Below, piece after piece: positions 44,122 to 51,567 of a DNA stretch of 64,000 bases. The notes below the pieces were generated by a model. That model was not told the DNA's origin. It saw only the letters and a program-made list of their open reading frames with translations, and made no database searches. The stretch comes from Hyphomonadaceae bacterium UBA7672. Lineage in GTDB: Bacteria > Pseudomonadota > Alphaproteobacteria > Caulobacterales > Hyphomonadaceae. Every line of letters starts with the position of its first letter. The first letter of the stretch is position 1. Position numbers and translations under genes: made by a program. The stretch is from positions 683,211 through 747,210 of the forward strand of contig DLHI01000007.1 of the NCBI GenBank assembly GCA_002483135.1. Reading direction: 5' to 3'.

Positions 44122-44886
44122 ATGAAGATCGGTGAAGTGGAATACCCATCCCTGAAGGGCAAGGTTTCGGAGGCCGAATGGAAGACGCGCGTTGAACTCG
44201 CCGCCATCTACCGGCTGATCGATCACTTCGGAATGTTTGATCTCTCCATGCCAGGCGCATCGGCCAAGATCCCGGGCGAGCCGCACTATCTATTCAACCC
44301 TGCAGGCTTGCTATTCGACGAGATCACGGCGTCCTCCCTCGTGAAAGTCGACATTGAGGGCAACAGGGTGAGCGAGCATCCGTTCGATCTTGTGCCGCGG
44401 ACCTGGTTCCCGATGCGCGCCGTCCACGAGGTCCGCGAGGACGCCAACTGGGTCATTCATTCGCACGACAAGTATGGAGCCGCACTCTCGGCGCGCCGCG
44501 AAAAGCTGTTGCCGATTTCGCAACTGGCAGGCTTCCTGATTGCTGCCGGAATCTCCTACCACGCCTATGATGGCGTTGAGGTCTATGCCGAGGCGATGCC
44601 GCCCTTGCGCCAATCGCTTGGCCCCATAAACACGATGCTCGTTCTTCAGAACCACGGGTTGGTGACGCTGGGACGCTCGCCCTGGCAGGCATTCTCGTCG
44701 ATGTACTTCTTGCGCTATGCTTGCGAGACCCAGATCCTGGCTGGCAAAGGTGACGACCTGATTCACTTCTCTCCACATGTGATGGATCTCATTCGCGACG
44801 AGATTCGCGTGGGAGCAGCCGTCGGTAATCCATGGCCCGGACTGTTGCGACGCCTTGACCGGCTCGATCCTTCCTACAGGGACTAG
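44122..44886 (+). CDS. Class II aldolase/adducin-family protein (2)
   Basis: A 254-residue paralogue of the protein at 33532. MKIGEVEYPSLKGKVSEAEW, FNPAGLLFDEITASSLVKVD and FPMRAVHEVREDANWVIHSH are nearly identical blocks. Zinc-site His residues are IHSHDKYG and NHGLV; the first His of LHNHG in copy 1 is Gln here (LQNHG), which is not a usual ligand position. Linked on the plus strand to the FAD oxidoreductase pair and convergent with GMC 3. Confidence 0.88.
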   Translation: MKIGEVEYPSLKGKVSEAEWKTRVELAAIYRLIDHFGMFDLSMPGASAKIPGEPHYLFNPAGLLFDEITASSLVKVDIEGNRVSEHPFDLVPRTWFPMRAVHEVREDANWVIHSHDKYGAALSARREKLLPISQLAGFLIAAGISYHAYDGVEVYAEAMPPLRQSLGPINTMLVLQNHGLVTLGRSPWQAFSSMYFLRYACETQILAGKGDDLIHFSPHVMDLIRDEIRVGAAVGNPWPGLLRRLDRLDPSYRD

Positions 44887-44950
44887 GATTCGCAGACCTC
44901 GAGGTCGGCGAAACATCCAGGCAACGCGAGCACGCAATCAACGCGGCGCT

Positions 44951-46549
44951 TCACGCCATCCCCCACATGCTGGCCGCTCTTGCGGCCATCATCATGATGA
45001 CGACATTGGGATTTCCAGAAATGAGATGCGGCATCGCAGAGGCGTCGACGACGTAAAGTCCTTCAGCCCCCCGTACGCTAAGGTCTGAATTCAAGACCGC
45101 CATGGCGTCTGATCCCATGCGACAGCTACTGGCAGGATGGAATTGCTGCGTCGCGGTCTTCCGGATGAAGTCATCAATGGATGCATCATCGGGAAGCGCC
45201 TCGCCAGGAAATACGGGTGCTCCGCGGAAAGGCGCCAGCTCGGGAGCGTCACCAATCGCCCACGCGACTTTGAAGCCCGCTCGCAGGGCGCGAATGTCCT
45301 CCGCGGCCGAAAGCGAGTTATAGATGATCCTTGGGCGATCCTTTGGATCGCTTGACCTCAGCAGAATTTCGCCACGGCTCTTCTGGCCCGTAAGATAGAC
45401 CTTGATCCCGACACTGTCCTTGTACGCCTTCTTGATTCCCGGAAACCAGAAGTCGGCCCGGTGCGAAGGCAGGCCCACAAGAACTTCCAGATCGGGCTGG
45501 GTAAGGGCAGGGTCTGATTTCAGGTAGCCCATGATGACGCCTGGCAGGCACGCGGCTCGACCCTTCCCGAACAGGAAGGCAAGCACCATGCTTGCGCCGA
45601 TCTGGTCAAGTCGGAGGAATTTGTGGAAGTGTCCTGGTGTCTTCCGATCCCAGAACATCGCGATGCCGAGGTGATCCTCGAAATTTTTTCCCACCGGCAG
45701 ATCAATGCGGGGTTCGACGCCGTGCTCTCGCAGATGATCAGCCGGTCCAACGCCAGATAGCATCAGAAGATGCGGGGTATTGATGGCGCCGAGGCAAAGG
45801 ATCGCCCGATCGCGGCATCGCGCCACCACACTTTCGTCGTCCTTGGTGTACTCAACGCCGACGGCTCGTGCGCCGTCGAAAAGCACCCTTGTCACGTGAG
45901 CGCCGGTACAGACTGTGAGGTTGGGACGCCGCAGGGCCGGGCGGAGAAATGATCGACTCGAGGATGCGCGGCGACCGTTTCTCACGGTGTATTGGATCTT
46001 ACCAAGACCTTCGGGCTGCTCCCCATTATAGTCCTCGCTCTGCGGCAGGCCCAGTCGACTGATCGCTTTGAAATATGCACGATAGATTGGATCATCGAGG
46101 GAAGGCGAGGTAGCTCCCAGTTCTCCATTGTCTCCCCTCCATGCATCTGCCCCATCAGCGAAGGCTTCGCACTCTTTGAAGAAGGGTAGGACGTCTGCGT
46201 AGCTCCATCCTTGCGCGCCTGCCTCGGTCCAGCGCCTGTAATCTTCGGGATGACCGCGAGTGTGCGCCATATAGTTGATGGAAGAGGTCCCGCCGATAAC
46301 CTTGCCATGCGGGACCAACTGCTTTCTTCCCCCTAGTTCCGGATCGGGTTCAGAATAGTCCCACCACGCATGCATCTTGTACTGGGTGAGGTAGGTCGCA
46401 CCCACGGGAATCGAGATCAGCGGATTCCAATCCCAGCCGCCGGCCTCCAGCAGCAGCACGCTCCGTCTGGGATCCCGCGACAGCCGATTGGCCAGCACGC
46501 AGCCCGCCGAGCCGGCCCCCACGATGATGACGTCGAACTCGCGCTGCAA
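44951..46549 (-). CDS. GMC-family FAD oxidoreductase (3)
   Basis: A 532-residue choline-dehydrogenase-like flavoprotein. VIIVGAGSAGCVLANRLSRD binds FAD, VPHGKVIGGTSSINYMAHTR is the GMC signature, and FHPASSCRMG with SGNPNVVIMMMAARAA is the C-terminal catalytic region. ILLRSSDPKDRPRIIYNSL matches its two paralogues. It lies 173 bases downstream of the ThDP gene with motif A in the gap, 78 bases before its ATG. Confidence 0.93.
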   Translation of the reverse strand: MQREFDVIIVGAGSAGCVLANRLSRDPRRSVLLLEAGGWDWNPLISIPVGATYLTQYKMHAWWDYSEPDPELGGRKQLVPHGKVIGGTSSINYMAHTRGHPEDYRRWTEAGAQGWSYADVLPFFKECEAFADGADAWRGDNGELGATSPSLDDPIYRAYFKAISRLGLPQSEDYNGEQPEGLGKIQYTVRNGRRASSSRSFLRPALRRPNLTVCTGAHVTRVLFDGARAVGVEYTKDDESVVARCRDRAILCLGAINTPHLLMLSGVGPADHLREHGVEPRIDLPVGKNFEDHLGIAMFWDRKTPGHFHKFLRLDQIGASMVLAFLFGKGRAACLPGVIMGYLKSDPALTQPDLEVLVGLPSHRADFWFPGIKKAYKDSVGIKVYLTGQKSRGEILLRSSDPKDRPRIIYNSLSAAEDIRALRAGFKVAWAIGDAPELAPFRGAPVFPGEALPDDASIDDFIRKTATQQFHPASSCRMGSDAMAVLNSDLSVRGAEGLYVVDASAMPHLISGNPNVVIMMMAARAASMWGMA

Positions 46550-46626
46550 GCCTCATCCTCCCGCGCCCTGCTGTTGAAACGTGTTCACCGCCTCCGTCCG
46601 GCGCCCAATTCGCCTTCCAGAGAGAT

Positions 46627-46644
46627 GTGACGTTAGTCCAATCG
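46627..46644 (+). promoter_or_regulatory. Operator-like motif A, site 9
   Basis: Reads GTGACGTTAGTCCAATCG between GMC 3 and ThDP gene 2, in a 173-bp gap. Confidence 0.6.
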
Positions 46645-46721
46645 TTGCAGGAGTGTCGGCGCGTGTCAAACATTGGCGTCCGCGCCGCTGTGCGCAAAAC
46701 ACCGACATTCGCTGCTGCTCG

Positions 46722-48260
46722 CTAGAGGCTTACCTCGATCAGTTTTGGCCCCGACTCACGCATGGCAGATTCGAACGCGGCATCAAATTGCTCGGCGGTT
46801 TCGCATCTGAAGGCGCTGACGCCCATCCCCTTGGCGAGCCCCGCCCAGTCGATGACGGGATTGCCCAGGTCGAGCAGTTGCTTTGCAGCTGGCCCGGCCC
46901 CACCCGCGCCCGTACGCTTCATTTCCATGTGGAGAATGCGGTACGATCGGTTGGCGAAAACAACGACCGTAATGTCGAGAGCTTCGCGAGCCATGGTCCA
47001 GAGCGCCTGAGGCGTATACATGGCTGACCCGTCGCCGCTGAGGGCGATGACCTTACGTCCGGGGGAAGCTATCGCCGCGCCGATCGCCATCGGCATCGCG
47101 ATTCCGATGGCTCCGCCGGTCAATCCGAGCACCTCGTGCGGGGCCGCTGTCAGACAGGCTGCGTTGATCGCCGCGCCCGACGTAACCGAGTCATCGCAGA
47201 TGATGGCCCCCTCTGGCAGGTGACGCGCAATGCTGGCGCCACAGGCAGCCGTACTTGCAACGCCTCTGGGCTCCTGACTCACGTCAAAGGCGTTCCCTTG
47301 CTCAGACACGGGCGCTTCCAGGGCGTCGCCCAATTCTTGGAGCGCCTGGATCGCGTTCTCGCTGCGCGATGCAAGCACTTCCACCCGGCACCCTGACGGC
47401 ACGAGATCGCTCGGCCGGTCCGGATAAGCAAAAAAAGCCACAGGCGCAGCCGTGCCCGCCAGCACAAGAAGGTCAACGCCTTCCAGCTCGGCCAAAGCGG
47501 TTTCAGCATAATAGGGCATGCGCTTCGGAGAGAACACTGTCGCGCCTCTGGGCTGCCGGGCGACAAACGTGTCGCAGAATACCGGGATACCCCGCGCGGA
47601 TATCCGCCCTGCTTCCCGCAATCCCTCTGCCAGGCAAGCGTCACCACCTATGAGCAGCGCAGGTTTACGAGCAGAGCGTATCATTTTCGCCGTGTCGCTC
47701 ACGCGATCCGCAGGCGTCGCGCTCCTGGGAGGAGCGGAGGTCTTCACAGGCGACGTGGATGTCTGGGTCCATGCAGCATCCGCGGGCAACAGCAGAGCAA
47801 CCGGACCACCCGGGGGACCATAGCTCGCTGCGATAGCCTCTGCCGTAAGCCGTCCCACAGAATCCGCAGTATCTGCGGAGCGCGCCCAAATGGAGTTGGG
47901 TCCGACAAGCGTTTGTATGTCGGAGTTCAGGGGGGCATCGTACTTCCGATGGTAGGTCGCGTGGTCGCCCACCACATTTACGATGGGGGTGAAGGCTCGC
48001 CGCGCATTGTGGAGATTGGCGATGCCGTTTCCGTAACCGGGACCAAGATGTAGCAGGGTACAGGCTGGTGCCTTCGCCATCCGGCCAAATCCATCCGCAG
48101 CCCCGGTCGCGACCCCTTCGAACAGGCACAGAACCGAACGCATCGCAGGCCGCCGGTCGAGTGCGCTCACGAACTGCATCTCGCTTGTGCCAGGATTGGC
48201 AAAACAGACCGAAACGCCGTTTGCCAGAAGTGTGTCGAGGAGGGCGTCGGCTCCGTTCAT
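46722..48260 (-). CDS. ThDP-dependent enzyme, acetolactate synthase large-subunit-like (2)
   Basis: A 512-residue ThDP enzyme. The catalytic Glu is in CLFEGVATGAADGFGR, and ALSGDGSAMYTPQALW is the canonical ThDP/Mg motif, with VVVFANRSYRIL following. It shares NPGTSEMxFVSALDR and NVVGDHATYH-type blocks with copy 1. The start is the ATG giving MNGADALLDTL; the frame extends 58 codons upstream over the divergent promoter and those residues are not conserved. Divergent from an IlvD-type dehydratase, so pyruvate-like keto acid chemistry is likely, but no small subunit is present. Confidence 0.88.
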   Translation of the reverse strand: MNGADALLDTLLANGVSVCFANPGTSEMQFVSALDRRPAMRSVLCLFEGVATGAADGFGRMAKAPACTLLHLGPGYGNGIANLHNARRAFTPIVNVVGDHATYHRKYDAPLNSDIQTLVGPNSIWARSADTADSVGRLTAEAIAASYGPPGGPVALLLPADAAWTQTSTSPVKTSAPPRSATPADRVSDTAKMIRSARKPALLIGGDACLAEGLREAGRISARGIPVFCDTFVARQPRGATVFSPKRMPYYAETALAELEGVDLLVLAGTAAPVAFFAYPDRPSDLVPSGCRVEVLASRSENAIQALQELGDALEAPVSEQGNAFDVSQEPRGVASTAACGASIARHLPEGAIICDDSVTSGAAINAACLTAAPHEVLGLTGGAIGIAMPMAIGAAIASPGRKVIALSGDGSAMYTPQALWTMAREALDITVVVFANRSYRILHMEMKRTGAGGAGPAAKQLLDLGNPVIDWAGLAKGMGVSAFRCETAEQFDAAFESAMRESGPKLIEVSL

Positions 48261-48321
48261 GACTCTATCCTCGGGTCGTCGATTGCCGCAGCAGCAAGCT
48301 CTGGCCGCGAAAGCAATTGAA

Positions 48322-48338
48322 ATTGGACTAACGACCAT
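48322..48338 (-). promoter_or_regulatory. Operator-like motif A, site 10
   Basis: On the minus strand it reads ATGGTCGTTAGTCCAAT. It is centred between divergent ThDP gene 2 and the IlvD-type dehydratase. Confidence 0.6.
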
Positions 48339-48403
48339 TTTAGATTGACCGGCGGGTCGATGCAATGCTCGTGTGCTCCGCCGGGCACAGCAAGGAGCGC
48401 CAG

Positions 48404-50239
48404 ATGACGGAACTACGATCTTCGCGTGTGACAAAATCTGCGGGCGCTCGGGCGCTGTTTCGCGCTGCGGGCGTGCGGGGGGGCGACTTCGGGAAGCCCA
48501 TCATCGCCGTAGCGAATTCATTCAGTGAGTTTGTTCCTGGCCATGCACACCTGGCGGGCATTGGTCGCCTCGTTTGCCAGGCAATCACGGATGCGGGCGG
48601 TATCGCTCGCGAGTTCAACACCATCGCGATCGATGATGGCATCGCGATGGGGCATGATGGAATGCTTTATTCGCTCCCGAGCCGCGACCTGATCGCCGAC
48701 TCAATCGAATATGTTGTCAATGCGCACTGCGCCGACGCGCTGATCTGCATTTCAAATTGCGACAAGATTACCCCTGGCATGCTGATGGCCGGGCTCAGGC
48801 TGAACATTCCAGTAATTTATGTTTCCGGCGGTCCGATGGAGGCCGGCAGACTCCATGTTGCGGGCCGGACCCAGCGCATGGACGCCACAAGCCCCGCACT
48901 CGCCGAATTCAACCCATCGTTTCTGGGAGGTGGCAAGCTTGCTGCTGTGGAGGAAAACGCATGCCCCACTTGCGGCAGCTGTTCAGGAATGTTCACCGCG
49001 AACTCGATGAACTGTCTCGCGGAGGCGCTCGGCCTGGCGCTCCCAGGCAATGGCTCTCTGGTCGCCACTCACGCCATGCGACGCAACCTATTCATCGAAG
49101 CAGGCCGACGCATTGTTGATCTGGCAAACCGCTATTACATGGAAGAGAACGCAAGCGTTCTCCCTCGCCAGATCGCAACGCGAGCAGCTTTCGAGAACGC
49201 CATGGCAGTAGACGTAGCCATGGGCGGGTCGACAAACACCATCCTCCACCTCCTGGCGCTTGCATATGAAGCCAGTGTCGAATTCAGCATGAGTGATATC
49301 GACCGTATTTCCAGGAAGGTGCCTTTTCTCTGCAAGGTCGCTCCAGCAACGGACAAGTACTTCATGGAGGACGTGCACCGCGCCGGCGGCGTCATGGCGA
49401 TCCTGGGTGAACTCGCCCGGGGCGGAATGGTTGATACCTCTGTTCGAACACTCGTGGAGCCAGGCGGCTGCCTGGGTGACGTTCTAAAGAAGTGGGACAT
49501 CGCGACGACCCAGGAGCAGGGGGTTCGCGATTTCTATGCGGCCGACGCCAGTGGACAAACCGGAGCGGCAGCGCTCTCGCATAACAGCGTGGGCCAACTG
49601 GATCTTGATCGCGTAGCGGGATGCCTCCGCGACTGCGCACACGCCTACAGCCGCGATGGGGGATTGGCTGTCCTGTATGGAAACATCGCCGAGGACGGCT
49701 GCATTGTGAAGACGGGTTCAGTCTCAGATCAATTGCTGACCTTTACCGGCCGGGCGCGCGTGTTTGATTGTCAGGCGAAGGCGATCAAGGCCATCCGGGC
49801 CCGCGCGATTGTCCCGGGCGATGTGATCGTCATACGATTCGAAGGTCCAAAGGGGGGGCCCGGCATGCAGGAAATGTTGATGCCCACGCTAATGCTCAAG
49901 GCCGCCGGTCTGGCCGACAGCTGCGCGCTCATTACTGATGGAAGGTTTTCGGGAGCAACGAGTGGGCTGTCAGTTGGACATATTTCACCTGAGGCGGCGG
50001 CAGGAGGCGCAATTGCGCTGATTGAAGAGAATGACAGGGTGACCATCGACATCCCCGAGCGCAGGCTCTCGCTCGCGGTCGGCGCCGAGGAGCTTGAACA
50101 GCGACGGACCCGCCGTTGCCAGTCCGGCTGGCGGCCGGGCGAGCGGGATCGCGCCGTGACACGAGCATTGCGTGCATATGCGGCCTTCGCCCAAAGTGCA
50201 GATAAGGGTGGCGTGCGCGCCCTGCCGGGGGAGCTATAG
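48404..50239 (+). CDS. IlvD/Edd-family dehydratase, dihydroxy-acid dehydratase-like
   Basis: A 611-residue FeS dehydratase. Cluster-site motifs are SNCDKITPGM and ACPTCGSCSGMFTANSMNCL; VANSFSEFVPGHAHL, IAIDDGIAMGHDGMLYSLPS and TDGRFSGATSGLSVGHISPE are family signatures. The length matches IlvD (about 611-616) and the CGSC block favours IlvD over sugar-acid dehydratases. The start is the ATG with AGGAG seven bases before it. In biosynthesis it makes the 2-keto acid precursors of valine and isoleucine; here, beside catabolic enzymes, another dihydroxy acid may be the substrate. Confidence 0.9.
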   Translation: MTELRSSRVTKSAGARALFRAAGVRGGDFGKPIIAVANSFSEFVPGHAHLAGIGRLVCQAITDAGGIAREFNTIAIDDGIAMGHDGMLYSLPSRDLIADSIEYVVNAHCADALICISNCDKITPGMLMAGLRLNIPVIYVSGGPMEAGRLHVAGRTQRMDATSPALAEFNPSFLGGGKLAAVEENACPTCGSCSGMFTANSMNCLAEALGLALPGNGSLVATHAMRRNLFIEAGRRIVDLANRYYMEENASVLPRQIATRAAFENAMAVDVAMGGSTNTILHLLALAYEASVEFSMSDIDRISRKVPFLCKVAPATDKYFMEDVHRAGGVMAILGELARGGMVDTSVRTLVEPGGCLGDVLKKWDIATTQEQGVRDFYAADASGQTGAAALSHNSVGQLDLDRVAGCLRDCAHAYSRDGGLAVLYGNIAEDGCIVKTGSVSDQLLTFTGRARVFDCQAKAIKAIRARAIVPGDVIVIRFEGPKGGPGMQEMLMPTLMLKAAGLADSCALITDGRFSGATSGLSVGHISPEAAAGGAIALIEENDRVTIDIPERRLSLAVGAEELEQRRTRRCQSGWRPGERDRAVTRALRAYAAFAQSADKGGVRALPGEL

Positions 50240-50281
50240 CAGTCGGACCGGGACAGGGCCGTCGCTGTCAAGAAGTCCTTG

Positions 50282-51232
50282 TCAGGAGTCGACTCCGAAT
50301 CGCGAGTGAAGCAGCGCCTCCAAATTGGCGATGGCCTCGTCAACCATGGCCTTACGCGCTGCCGCAGTTGCAGTGCCGATGTGGGGAGACAACAAGATCT
50401 TCTTGCATGCCAGTACACGTTGGTTGGCGCACGGCTCGATCTCAAAGACATCCAGCGCCGCAGATCGGAGTCGACCGGCTTCCAAGGCGTCAACCAGGGC
50501 GTTTTCGTCGACCAGGCCGCCCCGCCCCGTATTCACCAGCACGGCAGATGGTTTCATGAGCGCAAGCTGTCTTGGTCCGATCAAATGAAATGTTTCAGGC
50601 GTCAGAGGCGCCTGGAGAACGATGAAGTCCGAGCGCGCGAGCAGGTCATCCAGGGAGGCCCACTGCGCACGCAACCCAGCGAGAAGATCGGTCTCCAAAG
50701 GGGAGGGTTCACTATAGAGGATCTCCATTTCAAAGCCTTGCGCGCGACGCGCGATAGCACGTCCTATGCGCCCCATGCCGACAATCCCAATCGTTCGACG
50801 ATGCACATCGACCCCGATCGGTGCCGAAAGGGATGTCGTCCAGGCTCCAGCGCGAACCAGCGCGTCGGCTTCGGTGATAGCGCGCGCGGCGGCCAGCAGG
50901 AGGCCGAAGGATAAGTCGGCCGTCGGTTCGGTTGGAGCGTTCGGCGTGTTTGAGACAATGATGTTTCGCCGCGCGCACGCTTCCAGATCGATGTGGTTCA
51001 GGCCCGCTCCAATGCTGCTGATTATGCGCAGGCGGGGAGCGCTTTCCACGAGAACACCTGGGACCTGATCCAGGGCGGAGAGGAATAGCGCGTCCGCATC
51101 TCGCACTGCTGCAAGTGCACTATCGCCAGTCAGCGGTGGGCCAGGAGGCGGGTTGCGAAAGTTTCCGAGCGCGGCAACTCGCTGGGCTATCGGGTGAGGA
51201 AAGGACCGCAGTGCGACAATCACGGGGATCAT
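50282..51232 (-). CDS. D-isomer-specific 2-hydroxyacid dehydrogenase (GhrB/hydroxypyruvate reductase-like)
   Basis: A 316-residue NAD(P)-dependent enzyme that interconverts a D-2-hydroxy acid and its keto acid. The catalytic Arg is in NTGRGGLVDE, Glu in DVFEIEP and His in SPHIGT, and the nucleotide fold is IGIVGMGRIGRAIAR. The substrate-binding strand ISSIGAGLNHIDLEA is typical. The ATG with GGAG eight bases upstream is used; the longer frame to 51304 is not conserved. It converges with the dehydratase. It could reduce the keto acids made by DsdA, DadA or the transaminases. Confidence 0.9.
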   Translation of the reverse strand: MIPVIVALRSFPHPIAQRVAALGNFRNPPPGPPLTGDSALAAVRDADALFLSALDQVPGVLVESAPRLRIISSIGAGLNHIDLEACARRNIIVSNTPNAPTEPTADLSFGLLLAAARAITEADALVRAGAWTTSLSAPIGVDVHRRTIGIVGMGRIGRAIARRAQGFEMEILYSEPSPLETDLLAGLRAQWASLDDLLARSDFIVLQAPLTPETFHLIGPRQLALMKPSAVLVNTGRGGLVDENALVDALEAGRLRSAALDVFEIEPCANQRVLACKKILLSPHIGTATAAARKAMVDEAIANLEALLHSRFGVDS

Positions 51233-51434
51233 GTTTCGCTCTCCTGTGAACGGACTCGAGAGACTAGCGGCTTTCGATCTCGCGGCATTGCATCTTCCAT
51301 GCACGGCGATGCCGCCTGAGGTTCCGCCCGCGTAAGCTGCAAGAGGCCGATGCTAGTTGGTCAATTGGCGCCCGCGCCGCACTGTCAAATTTCAGTTGCC
51401 GCCATCTTGCATTTCGATGAAAGCGGCATAAAGC

Positions 51435-51452
51435 TGACGTAAGTCCAAAATA
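51435..51452 (+). promoter_or_regulatory. Operator-like motif A, site 11
   Basis: Reads CTGACGTAAGTCCAAAAT in the 335-bp gap between the hydroxyacid dehydrogenase and TonB receptor 2, 116 bases before the receptor start. Nothing else was recognised in 51233-51567. Confidence 0.55.
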
Positions 51453-51567
51453 AGCGCGCGTCCACACCATGGCTTCTGAAGTTGGGTGAGCGTCAGTCGC
51501 GCAGGGGTATAGATCTGACTGGGCGGGCCTCAGTGTTCCGCGCAGTCTGCGCTGGAGGAGACTTGAA

